Source: Cryptomeria japonica
Taxonomy: Eukaryota; Streptophyta; Pinopsida; Cupressales; Cupressaceae
Length of the DNA: 64,000 bases
Direction of reading: 5' to 3'
Assembly (NCBI RefSeq): GCF_030272615.1
Contig: NC_081405.1
Location: 611,007,065-611,071,064 of the forward strand
This document shows positions 1-11,795 of the stretch, piece after piece. Every line of letters begins with the position of its first letter. Position 1 is the first letter of the stretch. The notes beneath the pieces were generated by a model. That model searched no databases. It saw only the letters and a list, made by a program, of their open reading frames with translations, and was not told where the DNA came from. The translations under genes were made by a program, and so were the position numbers.

Positions 1-1010
1 ATTTTGACTTGGCTAGCAACTAAAAAGAAAATGCTAACAGTTGACAAATTCAAGAAAATGGGTTTTGAGGGCCCTTCAAGATGTGTCCTCTGCAAAGCTC
101 AAGAGGAGTCTGTAGATCATCTCCTTCTCAACTGCCCTTTCTTAGCTAAGTGTTGGAGATGACTATGTGCCAAACTAGGATGAATCACTCCCAAATGATA
201 TTGTCTCCCTCTTTCAAAGTTGGCCAATTAGACCTAAGGATGGTCTACTTAGTCCTCTATGGGAAATCAGTTCTTCTTACCTCATATGGGAAATATGAAA
301 GAGCCCAACAGGAGAATTTCTTATAACAAAGCAAGGAATTTTGAATTAGTTCTCAATTCCATTGAAAGATCAATTATGAAGATCATCAACTGCAACCTAG
401 TTTTTAATTCCAACACCAAAAAATAATTCACAGATTGGGATGGCAAGACAAGATTCAGATGGAATGACATTAAAGTCCCTCCTTTTAAAGGGAAGAAGTA
501 CCTTGAAAGAAACATTATTGTTTGCGTCTCCCCTAAGATTGGTTGGCTATAACTAAACTTTGGTGGTGCATCAAAAGAAAACCTAGGCCCTTCTAGTGTT
601 GGATGTGTTATCAGAGATAATTAAACACAAATTGGCTATCCCAATTTTACCTGATACCAACAACATCACAACATTCAATGCTCTCTTGTTGGGGCTCATC
701 GAATGTTCCAAGAGAGGAATCAAGATTTTTGAAATTGAAAGGGACTCTGCAATTGCTATAAATGCTATTAGATTAGCAAGATCCCCCAACTAGAGATTCC
801 AAGCATTATGGGATAAAATTTTATCAATATTGGAAATATTTAAAAAAATTTCTTGTAGGCACATATATAAGGAAGCGAACTAAAAATCAGATCTACTTTA
901 AAAATCAACATCAGAAGGGTTGGAATTGAGATGGTGGGTGGATGAATTTAAGGATAATAGTAATTGATGATGACTCTTGTCTGAGTGTCCTGGTAGTATT
1001 TTACTTGTCT
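1..1010 (+). pseudogene. LINE (L1-type) ORF2 3' end: zf-RVT plus RNase H remnant
   Basis: Reading the plus strand from base 1 gives a zf-RVT segment: a Cys pair in RCVLC, then DHLLLNCPFLAKCW, ending in a stop near base 162. This domain follows the reverse transcriptase in plant L1-type LINEs. From about 545 a ribonuclease H-like stretch begins (NFGGASKENLGPSSVGCVIRD) and continues in shifted frames to about 890. The usual LNFDGAS motif carries a catalytic Asp; here it reads FGGAS, so that residue is lost. Several stops and at least one frameshift make it non-functional. The element enters from outside the window, so its RT and endonuclease are not seen. The last 100 bases look like a 3' untranslated tail, but no clear poly-A or target duplication was found. 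I am confident of the family, less of the 3' limit. Confidence 0.8.
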
Positions 1011-1924
1011 TATTAATTTGAAGGCAGTCCTTCAGTATTTTTTTTCTTCTGCCATAGTCAGAGATCACAAGGAGTAATATTTCTGGAGCTCGGCCAAACG
1101 TTTGCAGAGGGTGCCTCCAATTTTGAATTTGAATTTGTATTTTCTACCGTTGAGTACTTCTAACGGCTGCCCACATTAAACTCAACTACGACGCCATCTC
1201 TTTCCTCACGTCGACGTGGCTTATTCTATGTTGAGCTGGAAGCTAAGGTCACTCCATAGTCAACCCATTTTAACCATGAAAGGTGACATTCGAGTAAGTA
1301 CTAGAAAATGTCAGAAAATTTGGCGAGATCCAAGACAATCATTCTTCCTTTCTTCCCCCGAGGCCAATTAGCGGTGGTCAGTCATCTTTGTCCTCTTCTA
1401 GCTTTATCTTGACAAAAACTTAGCTAAAATTTTGTTTAAAGGAGGTGGATGACTACTCCAAATTTGGTGGTATAAATTGTTACCCAACCTAAATAACTTC
1501 AGCAAGGCTGTAATAAATGGCCAGGGTATAACTGGCATCAAGTCAGCTCACCAAGATCTATGCAATCTAAGCAAGTATCTCAAAATTCGGAAAGCATACT
1601 TATTTCCATCTCCAAGGCGATATTATCAGCCACTTGGCTTTTTGAATGCAGCTAATCCAAATCTAACCGAACGAATGATTGAGCCTCTCCTTTCACCTCC
1701 CGATGGGTAGTTATTTTCATGGAAAATGCTATCATTAAAGTGATGAGTAGACATCGAAGTGCCGGTCAATTTCATTAAAGTGGGCAGTCTCTTCAAAACT
1801 ACAAATAAACTAGGGTTCATCTCCTCATTTTCTCATTCATCCTTAAAGTCTTGGCCATGTTTTCTTAATTTAGATGCCTAGTTTCTTCCTAGGAGAGTAA
1901 ACTGTTTACCTTTGCTTCTGGAAG
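1011..1924. other. No supported gene
   Basis: This is non-coding sequence between the LINE remnant and the next broken frame. A 77-codon open frame at 1477-1710 has no recognisable motif and is not supported as a gene. No RNA gene or clear repeat was seen. Confidence 0.5.
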
Positions 1925-3017
1925 TTGTTAATGGCTGGCCCTTCGAGATTTATTGTTAGGGCATTCCCTGATCAAATCTCTTGCTTCAGAGTGGATGCTC
2001 CTATGTCATTAGCCAGTCTAAACCACCAAGCCTCCTTTAAGGAATTCTTAGACCTGAGATTGATGCAGGTTATTCACACCACTGAGCCTCTAGTGATATT
2101 GGTAGTAAAAATAGTCCTAGGTCAGAGTCATTTGGGCAAAAATGAGTATTATAGGGACAACAAAAATTTCTTCAAGATTTGTGGCATCATTGTTGGACAA
2201 TAATGTCTCCAAGGAAGAGGTTAAAGAGATGTCTTCTCATATTTTTGACCTAGATTTACTGGTTGGCCTTGAAAAAGATTTAAAGTTTGCATTGCATGGG
2301 ACTGGGATTCCATGGCCTGGGGACCTAGTATTAATATCAGACTTGAGAGAATCAATTACCTTCTACCCCTTTCTCTTGGACCTCAAGGGATCAGCCCTTT
2401 TGAGACATAGGGCCGTTTTTTTTGTGGCATATCGGTTCCTAAAAAGGATGCTAGTATCAAATGTTGCTGATAATTCAGACAGTGATGAAGAGTTCTGGGA
2501 TTTTGCCATTTTAAATGGCTTCCTTATTTCTAAAGAAGAGAATGAACCTCCCTCCTCGAGTGGAGATGAACCAGCTAGCTCGCAGAGAAGCCATGGATGT
2601 GGGTGAGGTCGTGGTCAAGGCAGGGGTCGTGGTCGTGATCGTGGCAATACTCTGCACAGTTTCCTCCCCGGATCTCCTAACTAAGGTTAGAATTTGATAC
2701 AAGAAAAAGGAAAGATATGCTTTTTTTCCTACTTTGACCTTGAATTTTTTTTAATAGACTTTAAGAAAATTTGTTTGAAGACGTTATGAGGATAATTTCA
2801 TACTATGGAGGAAGACAACATGTTTTCTGTTAAATTTCCTTATGAACTTTCCTAAATTTTTGTGAGATGAAATATAGCTTCAATCAGGAATATTTTCCAG
2901 TTCTAGGGAAGGTCTGGAAGGGCTAATAAACTATTAACCTACATGTAGATTTGAAACTTTTTCTTTCTTCTTAATATAAATAATTATGGCTCTTTTGTTT
3001 AACGAAAAAAAAAAAAG
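1925..3017 (+). pseudogene. Unrecognised broken reading frame with RG-rich tail and poly-A tract
   Basis: Two overlapping open frames (1925-2203 and 2142-2606) look like one coding sequence split by a frameshift in the 2140-2203 overlap. The second frame encodes an acidic, Ser-rich stretch (NSDSDEEFWDF, then PPSSSGDEPASS). It meets a TGA at 2604-2606 and stays open in the same frame as an RG-rich tail (GRGQGRGRGRDRG) until about 2690. About 300 bases further on lies an A-run at 3006-3017. Absence of introns plus a terminal A-run would suit a processed retrocopy or a non-LTR element fragment, but no matching target duplication was found. I do not recognise the family. It lacks the DUF4283 pattern seen in the LINE ORF1 remnants of this window. 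Function unknown. Confidence 0.4.
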
Positions 3018-3379
3018 AAAAAAGAGTGCAAGGATGGACATAAACAAGAAGCTGAGGTTGAGAAGGAATCGTGGGTTTTGATGGTCAATGAAAGAAGGCG
3101 CAGGCCATGGAGGTCAAGCCAGATAGTGGCAGGACTAAATGAATACCTTTGACATCTTTTACCAATCGTAAAAAAGAATCTTCTGGATTCCTAAGGCCTC
3201 TACAAATTGTCCACGACCTTCTAAGATCTTACCTTGGGTGACGACTTAACCAAGATACTATGTATCTCCTTTTTCTTTAGCAATTGTCCTTCATATCAGG
3301 GACCTCTCTTTCCAATAAGTGCCTTTAGCAACCTTAACAACTCTTCAATAAATTTTCTTCTATAGAAACTATGCCCAGA

Positions 3380-3718
3380 CAAACCCCCTCATGACAGTGC
3401 ATCAATTCTTTCAAGTGACGGTGATTCATCAAAATAAGCTTCTCCCTCGATCTTTTTCTTAAAACTTTTCTTGGTGAATTTTTATTGGCAACTATCTTCT
3501 TCTTTAGTGATTTCTATCATTGGCTCCTTGTCTTCAAACATTAAACTATAATCTTTCTTTACTATTTCAGCTATGACTGGAGCAACTTCCTCTTTGCCGC
3601 AATTTCCTATCACATGATGGCTATGATATTTTTTCTTTTGTTTGACTTCAAACATATTCTCCATCTCGTTGTTCCATATCTTATTGTGGTCCAATTTCTT
3701 CAACATCAAATTATTCAA
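3380..3718 (-). pseudogene. Unrecognised minus-strand frame
   Basis: An open frame of 78 codons (3718 to 3482) ends in a stop and stays open in the same frame to about 3380 (IEGEAYFDESPSLERIDALS). The product would be Lys- and Glu-rich and hydrophilic, without a signal peptide, membrane segment or motif I can name. It may be a fragment of a host gene or of an element ORF1. The bases on either side (3018-3380 and 3719 onward) show no recognisable continuation. Low confidence that it was ever a gene. Confidence 0.25.
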
Positions 3719-6194
3719 TGGTTGTGATTGTTTCTTCAGACATTTTTCTTTCTCTTTTCTTTAGTGATCTATGATTTACAAGGTGACAACACTGCTATAT
3801 TTCTACAATAAATAACTTTTCTTTCAAATCTTTTCAATTAATTCATCTTTCCAAATAGCCAATGAAAATCTCAACAACAAACAACAGAAAAACAAAATTT
3901 TTAAAATTTCAATGATTTACATATGGCTAGAATCTATCCAAAATCTCATTCTCTTTTGATTTTAGCCAACTTATGAGACTGGTAGAATGGCATAAAGTTT
4001 GCATACATTACCATTACAACATGAATGACATTTTAAAGTAGATTATAATGATCTATATATGGGATTACCTACACAAGACTCAACTTCTTGCAACTTTAGT
4101 GGCCACTTTTACTTAAGAGGATTGTTTCTTCAATGTACTATAATATTTCTCTTTTTAATTGCTTCACACAAGACCCAACATCTTCTCTTTCTTCTTTTGC
4201 TAATACTCTTACTTTCTATACTCACGTTAGCTCTGATACTAGATCAAGAAAATAGGGGTACATAAATAAAATGAAACAAACAAACTTAGTAATTTATATT
4301 GTTCATAATAAAAGATTACATGTTACAAACATTTGACTAATCTTCAGTTGAAATATATTTAAATTTAGATTCACACCAATGTATTTTGTTGTTTTCAACA
4401 TCCTTTAATAGCTCCATGGACCTAGACTCTATTGAAATATTAAATACTAAATACAGATCCATACAATACATAGGAATCTAAGAACATATGATGGACAGAA
4501 AGACAACATTAACATAATATATTTGTTAACACCCATAAAGCGTGTGGAACTTGCTGATGTGATGGTGAACTGAACTGGTTGGAGCAGTTACTAAAAAAAT
4601 CCATTCAAATCTATGGCAAGTTCTACTTTTCAAAGTTAATCTTTAGTGCTAAGAGATAATCTGCAAATATATTTTTGCATATGAGGATACTGCTGTAAGC
4701 TATCATATTTGCTAATTTCTAGAGTTTGACCTATAGTTAAAGGAAAAATATTTTTTTTTGTCTTGTATAGTTGTATGTGGGGGTCTTGGATGAGCTGTAA
4801 GTTATTTGGATATAATTTGCATCAAGTGGTATCTAAACATTCAATTGGAGTGACTTGCATTATAATATGAATATATTGAAAACATTTAAGTATATTAAAT
4901 TTCTTAATGAATATTCAATAAATAAAATAAAACTAGGGTTAGTAATGGTTAACGATACCATACAATTGATGAGCACCTTCAATAATTGGTATGGTGATGT
5001 GTAGTAATAGTTTTAATTTTTCAAATTTTTAATTTATTATGTCATGTTAAATAATAATGATTGATATATTTGTATGAAAAATATATATAAGTATTTATAA
5101 ATTACCAGGTTATATTAAAGAAATAACAAATCACATGATAATATATAAGACAATCATTAATATAAGTTTTAATATGCATATTTTGGTCTTAACTTTTTTG
5201 AGGTGTTTATGAACAATTAAACAATGACATAGCTCATGTGCTGACATCATTGATGCCTAAATTTCATAAAAGAACTTAAAAGAACTTTAAGCTCTGAACT
5301 GGCATATAAAGGTATAAGGGTTTAGAAGAGTGAAGTTAGGGTGCGTGGGAAAAATGTAGGTTAATAATGACTGTTAACAAAAATTAAAAATCTAGTAAAA
5401 TTAATAGAAAAGCCAGATTTATAATAACTGCTTACCAAAATAAGAAATCTAATCAAACTAAAAGACTATTAACCAACACTTTCAACAAAATAAAAATGCT
5501 TAGAAAAATTCAAATAGAGATAACAATCAGTTCTACTCAAAATAATAAAAGATAAGAAAGTATTCCCTCAATTTACTATATTTTATTTAATTTTGTATAC
5601 CTTATATATTCATGGAAAATTTATTATATGCATGAAAGATTTTTTTAATTTTCAATATAATTTGGTAGTGGCTGCTGTCTGGGAATTCAATTAAATAAGA
5701 TTTTCTAGGCAATTCCTGTATTTGTATTTAATGATATTCAAATTTGTTTCCATAAAACAATTTTGTCGAGAATATGCAACCATATTTTCTGAAGAATAAT
5801 GGTCCCCTTAACTTTGTTTTCTTTAACTTTTCTTAAGAAATTGAATACTAACATAATTAGTTTTTGACAGGGCTCTATCCCTGTTACAAAAGTAGATCTA
5901 CTAATATGGTTGTTCTATAATGTTTTAGAATTTTTTATGATTATCACAATGTATACTTCTTGATAAATATAATTTGAAGTCCAAGTTTTCCATTAGTTTC
6001 TTTAGTTAAATTGTCCATCTAATGAACTTGGTCTTCAGACCTAAATATGCTGTAGCAGATTGCTTTTTAATTCCATAAAATTGTGCTTCCATTTACTATA
6101 ACACTATAGCTTGTAGTCGATCTTTTTGAAACCTGGCTTACTACCCTCTCTAAATAGTAATAACTAGCAAGTTCCACTTTTTCATCATCTTCTT
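3719..6194. other. AT-rich sequence, no supported gene
   Basis: About 2.5 kb of AT-rich sequence with only short chance frames, such as a hydrophobic 68-codon frame at 4059-4265. I saw no motif, RNA gene or repeat that I could support. Confidence 0.55.
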
Positions 6195-6298
6195 GAAACA
6201 AACCATTAGTCCAAGGAGTCACACCTTAGTCATGATGTATCGACATGAAACAAACTATTAGTCCAAGGAGTCACACCTTAGTCATGATGTATCGACAT
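6195..6298. repeat. 52-bp tandem duplication (2 copies)
   Basis: Two adjacent 52-base copies begin GAAACAAAC(C/T)ATTAGTCC at 6195 and 6247 and end GATGTATCGACAT. They differ at one position that I can see, so the duplication is recent relative to the surrounding decay. Confidence 0.9.
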
Positions 6299-6365
6299 AG
6301 ATTGTGGCTCAAAGAATCCTATTAATGTGACTCGGGTTAAATTCATATGAAATATTTCTTCTATT

Positions 6366-6700
6366 TTTTATTGAGATAATAGGGGAAAGGCTCTCACCTC
6401 TTACAGATCAGTTAATAGCAAATAGAAAACAATAAGATGGACCAGACAGAGAGTCGCCAAAATAAAACCAACAGCTAAATTTAAATATTACATATAACGT
6501 ATAAACCGAAGGCAACACACTATCCTGAAACAGCATCCATGAGAATAGCATCCAACACAGTATCCAACCGCACAAAAAATAGCTTAAAAAAAACTGAAAC
6601 GCAACTGGCTCTTTTATTTGAATGTTGTTATCTAGGGCTACAATAACCAAACAAGGTTTGAAAAAAATGGAATGGGAGGTTTCAAACATCATATCAAGTT
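6366..6700 (-). mobile_element. Possible non-LTR retroposon 3' end
   Basis: Read on the minus strand, this stretch ends in a purine/pyrimidine-rich leader (AAGAGGTGAGAGCC), then TTATCTCAATAAAAAATAG, which resembles the 3' end of plant LINE or SINE copies. The frame at 6692-6408 encodes a hydrophobic 94-residue peptide with no recognisable domain and is probably not a gene. The call rests on general resemblance only. Confidence 0.2.
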
Positions 6701-7803
6701 ATCTTCATTTGAGCTAGTTCGAAAAATGTAGTCATTTAGAATATATTTAGGAGGGTGGATCCTTCTACCTTCCTAGGAACCATGAATGGCTATGATCCTA
6801 TCTCATCCAATGAGTTAGTTTGGATACATCTTGGAAAGCTAGGGTTGTCTATGCCAGGGGAATTTGATTCTCCAATTTCTAAGGAATAAATTGTCCAACT
6901 CATAATTTTGCACATGGAAGGCTTAATTAAAAAATAGGAACAAGTCGGTATATTCATAGCATATTCTCATGAGAATCACTTAAGAAATAAGATTATAATG
7001 AGTTTTCTATTTTCTGTATTAGATTAGATGAACAGTATATGTCAGAAATGTCTTGTCGGGTAAGGATAACATTTCATTGGCCTTTGGTTGCCAATGCTTG
7101 CCCGAATCAAGAGAGGAACAGTGCAGGTGTTCCTTATCCTTGATGCCAGTCATGGTGGTGAGCATCAGCACTGAAGGAATGAATAATAACAAAATAAATA
7201 GCTCAACGTATGCTACAGCATACAAAACTAATTTTATTATAGATTCATAATTAAAATGCACTACAACTCCTATTTTATTTATAGAGGATTCATCGATCCT
7301 TCTAACTATTACATAGCAAATTCATGAGCGGTGGAAGTAGTAGTTCCACCGATTAAAAGATTAAACAGATAGCTCTGCATGCGTGGAAGTAAAGAAGTCT
7401 CGGCTGCATGAAAGGGGAAAATGTGCATGAGGAGTTTAATGGTGGATGAACTACATTTTTGCAGACTGTGTATCAAGTATCAAATATTACAATAGGCAGT
7501 TTTTATAGAGGTTGCAGCCTCAGTTCATAGATTATATCACTTAAACTAAAGTTAAGTATGCATTGCATGCATTATTCCCGTAGCATAAAGATTGGCAGTT
7601 AAACATGGCAATCAACTATTAACTAATGTAAACTAATTGTTAAACTATTGCAAGCATACTGTAGCATGTGGTGAATGAGATGCATGGCGGTGCATGTAAC
7701 TGGTTGTCTGCATGACGGAATAACTAAACTGAAGTTTGCGATTGTGATGGGCATGAATTCCTGCACGACACTGCATGGTCTGTGCATGTTAATAAACTGA
7801 TCG
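6701..7803. other. No supported gene; small hairpin at 7329-7351
   Basis: No gene is supported here. One perfect inverted repeat with 8-base arms (CGGTGGAA, 7-base loop, TTCCACCG) lies at 7329-7351. Overlapping plus and minus frames at 7019-7261 are mutual shadows without motifs. Confidence 0.5.
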
Positions 7804-8259
7804 ATGCATGGCAGTGAGACTTCAGCGTCACATGCCAACAAGCACGAAGGAGAGATTTTTCGGGCTTTCTTCTACCCCATTGTTCAAACGATGGGATCTA
7901 CAGATATAGGCTACCAAGTTGGCAACGAATTTGTGGTGCCTGCATTCTGGCCGAAGGTGGCTGATCAGATTTTTGAGATCGAATTAGGCAACTTGTATAA
8001 GCCTCTGTCAAACTATTTCGGTACTGTCATAGAAGGAGAAGAAGATTCGAAGGATCCCCAAGATGCTGCTCCAGAAGGGAAGGGGTGCATTCCTATGAAA
8101 ATTATTTGGAAGGAGTTCTAGGATAGTGCTAGGAAAAATGGGTTTGCAAAATTACACATAATGGTGTATACGGACAATGCTCCGTTCTCTGGGAGAGGAG
8201 GGTGGAAAGTCATGAACTTGTGTAGAGGAATTACTTATTTCTCTAAAAACTTAGAGTAG
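7804..8259 (+). pseudogene. Unrecognised frame interrupted by one TAG
   Basis: A 105-codon frame starts with ATG at 7804 and stops at a TAG at 8119-8121. The same frame then stays open for another 45 codons to TAG at 8257-8259, giving about 151 codons with one internal stop. Residues around it (VVPAFWPKVADQIFEIELGN, later YTDNAPFSGRGGWKVMNLC) have a balanced, globular composition unlike the low-complexity surroundings. That makes it a better candidate for former coding sequence than most frames nearby. No signal peptide, membrane segment or catalytic motif is visible, and I do not recognise the family. The internal TAG fits a CAG-to-TAG change. It could be an exon of a decayed host gene. Confidence 0.4.
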
Positions 8260-9927
8260 AGAGTGTGTAATTCAGGATGTAGGGTTTCATTGGCTGTATT
8301 GTCGCATAATGGACATTAATATAGGGTTCTACCTTTCTAGATCTTATCTTAAGGATAACATTTTATTGCAATAGTGATTAATCTACTCTCTCTACATAGG
8401 TTTGAGATTATAAAGAGACTTGATTTATACCTTTTCTTAAGATTTCTAATCTCTAGAGAAATATTTCTGAGCTCTGAAAAGACTCTTCTTTCCAAATATT
8501 TTTCATCTCTAATGAGAAACTTTATATCATTGACATTTCAACCTCTTCAACCTATTCCATAAAAGATCACACTACCCCTAGTTTTGATATTTATCCTTAT
8601 TTATTAGACTAAATTTTAGTCATAATAGATAATATTAAGAACCCAAAGCATTATCAAAGTCCTAAGAATAAGAAAAAAGATTGTTCTAGGGTGGTAAAAA
8701 TCTATGTTCCTCTAAAGCCTTGTCAACCTATAGAAACTCATATATTCAATTCTCCTAACCTTTTAGTGGTTGATATAGGTATAAAATTTATCTTGGGAAT
8801 ATCTCAATTTGACTCCCTTATTCAATTTGACTCCCTTATTCAACAACTACTCTATGCTCCTCCAAAAATGTAATAAATCTCATTGACAATATTTCATTTA
8901 GAATTAGTTTCATTATAAAAATGAATATTAATTTTTATCTTATCAAACATGCATGCTTCATGTTTCATTTGTTTTGTTTTAGGTTCACATAATGAACATT
9001 AAAATTGTTCATTTATTACACGTTTTGGTAGGTTAAATTCTACTATCTCCATTTTTAAATTTTCAAAAATTTTAAAATTTTGCATGCAATTTCTTGGGTT
9101 GAGTATATCCTAACATAAAATAATCCAGTTATACTCAAGTTTTAAATTCTATCCTCTTTCACAATAGAATCATCTATTGTTTCAATCAAAATTCTAGGAG
9201 CAATTATCTAGTTTTCTGAGATTTTCAAAATATATTAAAACACCTTCCAATTTGTAGGATCTTAAAAGCCTAATTACTCACCGAACAATTTACAAAAATG
9301 ATTAAATCAGAAGTTTTATTGAGGTTGGAGCTAAATGGTTTGGTAATGAGGTTTGTAACATTATTATACAAGATTTTGTGAAAAGATATTAGGATAAGGA
9401 ATAGTTGTGTATAAATATTTGTTCACCATGCTTGCAGATTTCTTTTTCAAAACACATTGAGTTCAATAATTTGTTAAAATATTCACATCTCCCCATCCCA
9501 CACCTCTCTAGCTCAATAAAATCTGTTACAATAATTAAACTTTAAAATATTTTTTAACTCCTATAACTTTCAATATTCATATTTATATTCTTTATTACCA
9601 TTTTGAATTTCAAAAACTCTTTAGAAATCTTCAAATTTTACTTTAATCCCTATTCCACCCCCAAAACCCCCCAAAAGGTCCAAACATACCTAAATCTTGA
9701 AAAAGTTCCCAATTCATGTCAAACCCTCAACGTTACTTTCATAAAGCATTTGAATTCACATTGTGCATGATGTGAGAGATGATAAGAAGTTGTCGAAGTT
9801 TCCGTTGCTACAGGGAACCTCCATTGACCTTTTCTTATTGTTGGTTTTGGTTCCTGCTACCCCGTAAACCTCCCACTTCCCTATCCAAAATAATTTCATG
9901 CCCTCTTTATTGTTGTAGGGCCATAAT
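8260..9927. other. AT-rich sequence; 18-bp tandem repeat at 8804-8839
   Basis: No supported gene. Two perfect 18-base tandem copies (TCAATTTGACTCCCTTAT) lie at 8804-8839. The right end of this stretch is the target site of the Copia element that starts at 9928. Confidence 0.55.
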
Positions 9928-9948
9928 TGTTAGCATCAGTTTTGCATG

Positions 9949-10020
<72 letters not shown>

Positions 10021-10326
10021 AATGATGGATCGCCTTTAGTCTGTTCTCTGTCCTCTCCGAGAATATTGGATCTGTCTTCCATGCAAACTGCAAATCATAA
10101 GCTAACTAATTCAATTAGTTGTTATCTCTGCCTCTTTCACCGCTGATTTCATATTTCATGTGGTGGATATTATTTATATAAATCTGCATTTAACATATTG
10201 TAAATTACATAATGAATTAATAGAGTTTTATTCTCAACTTTTCTGTTTTTCTTCTTCTTTTCTCTGCAAGTTTTGTTTCTTGCTTTCTAGCTAGATCTGT
10301 AGTTTTCTTATGCAAGAAATTCTACA
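9928..10326 (+). repeat. 5' LTR of the gag-only Copia element
   Basis: A 399-bp LTR with TG...CA ends, followed directly by the primer-binding site. It is 55 bp longer than its partner, almost entirely because of the expanded CT tract at 9952-10016. Confidence 0.92.
9952..10016. repeat. (CT)n microsatellite, about 32 units
   Basis: An uninterrupted CT tract inside the left LTR. The same place in the right LTR (11820-11830) has only about five units. Confidence 0.97.
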
Positions 10327-10338
10327 TGGTATCAAAGC
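10327..10338 (+). other. Primer-binding site (PBS)
   Basis: TGGTATCAAAGC lies immediately after the left LTR and differs by one base from the TGGTATCAGAGC seen in the Copia element at 59937. Confidence 0.85.
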
Positions 10339-10402
10339 ATAGGTGCTAGAAAGGAAAAATAAATCTTTTTTTGTTGCAGATATAGAAGATCAGAGTTGAA
10401 AA

Positions 10403-11284
10403 ATGGAGTTCTCAGCTTCTGCTATTCTCACACCATACAACTATTTTGATTGGAAGCCAAAGATTCTACTTCAACTCAGAAGTAGAGGCCTCTATCGGAT
10501 AGTTATGAATACAGAGGTTGAACCCAATCTAGTAGTTGAAAAGTCTAAATATTTCAATAGGATGGATGAGGCCTTCGGTCTATTATGCTTATCCATGTCT
10601 TCAGAATTGTTGTTTCATGTTGAAGAATACAAAAATCCAAATGAGGTTTGGACTAAGCTGAAGACTCTTTTTGGGAAGCAAGATGAGATGTAGGGTCACA
10701 TTCTAGAAAATGAGCTTAGCTCATTAGATCCGAGAAGTTTTAAAAACATTCAAGACTTTTTCACAAGGTTCAAGGCCTTATTACTCCATCTAAAAGAATG
10801 TGGAATTGACAAATTTAAGGAAGAAAACAAATTAATTCTTGCTATTTTGTCAAAATTGGGTCCAAATTATGCTGTATTTGTCTCTTATTTTCACACAGTT
10901 AGGCTTACAATAGAAGCAAGTTGGAAGATGCCCACTCTTGATGCTTTCAATGAGTGTCTGATACATGAGCAAGATAAGCTCATAAAGATGGGTACTTTAC
11001 AATATTCTAAAGCTCATGCACTTGTTGTGCATACAAGTGAGAAGAACAATTCATAGTCCAAGACTCAATCCAAGATAGAGAAGAAGTCTGGTGAGCCTTG
11101 CGGTTTTTGTGGAAAGGTGGGACATGCAATGAATAGGTGTTGGAAGAGACTTGAAGCTTTAGAAGAGGCCATGCAACAACATCACATTTCAGCCACTCAG
11201 CCTTCTTCATCATAGATAGGTCAAGGTCAAAGTCATGCTCTGTTTGCATGGGCCTTGCCTTCATCTTCATCTTCTCCTTTGTGA
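10403..11284 (+). pseudogene. Copia gag polyprotein (UBN2-type, CCHC zinc knuckle) with three TAG stops
   Basis: One frame of 294 codons from ATG 10403 to TGA 11282-11284, interrupted by TAG at 10691-10693, 11054-11056 and 11213-11215. The N-terminal part (YNYFDWKPKILLQLRSRGL, then WTKLKTLFGKQDEM) follows the plant Copia gag pattern, where a Trp-containing segment precedes the capsid-like region. A zinc knuckle CGFCGKVGHAMNRC (CX2CX4HX4C) is encoded at 11099-11140. In the family this nucleocapsid protein packages element RNA into virus-like particles in the cytoplasm. There is no frameshift: reading is continuous apart from the three TAGs, each in a context where Gln would fit. No protease follows. 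Family call is firm; whether any copy of this lineage stays intact cannot be judged here. Confidence 0.9.
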
Positions 11285-11782
11285 TACATCATTTCAATTG
11301 ACCTGTCTTGTTTCTCCTTTGTCATATTATAAGGGAGATTTTATACTGTCAGTGCTAATGCTTCTTGGTTTTGTTTCAAGTTTGATCAGGTCACTATTGG
11401 CACCTATATTTTTGACCGGCAACTTCTTCTTGCATGGTTGAGTAGTGTCGTTGGGGTCACTCATGTAGATTCATGTGCCACGTGCATCTTTGAATGTTAG
11501 ATGTTTTGCCTTTGTTTACCATCTGGTTATTGTTCGAGTAGTGTCATTGAGCGTACTCATGCAGATTCTTGATCTTGGTCATCATCTTGGCTTTTGAGGA
11601 GGTTCTACATTCAGCATGATGGCAGTCATCATTCGAGAGTTGTCCACACTTTTCTTGTATCTCAAAGGATGTTCTTTTGCACTTCATATAGTTGCATCTC
11701 TGTAATTTTGAGGGAGGGTTTTGTTCCCACTGGGTTTTACCTCTTTCCTCTTTTCTTTCTTCTTTTATATCTCCTTAGTTAG
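11285..11782. other. Non-coding interior of the gag-only Copia element
   Basis: About 500 bases between gag and the polypurine tract. Frames at 11235-11441 and 11594-11782 have no recognisable domain; no pol remnant is visible. Confidence 0.6.
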
Positions 11783-11795
11783 ACTTAAGGGGGGG
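11783..11795 (+). other. Polypurine tract (PPT)
   Basis: ACTTAAGGGGGGG lies directly upstream of the right LTR start TGTTAGC, the position where plus-strand DNA synthesis is primed in LTR retrotransposons. Confidence 0.85.

Noticed and set aside
9896-10146. Arg-Glu and Ser-Leu repeat frames on both strands
   Set aside because: Translations of the (CT)n microsatellite.
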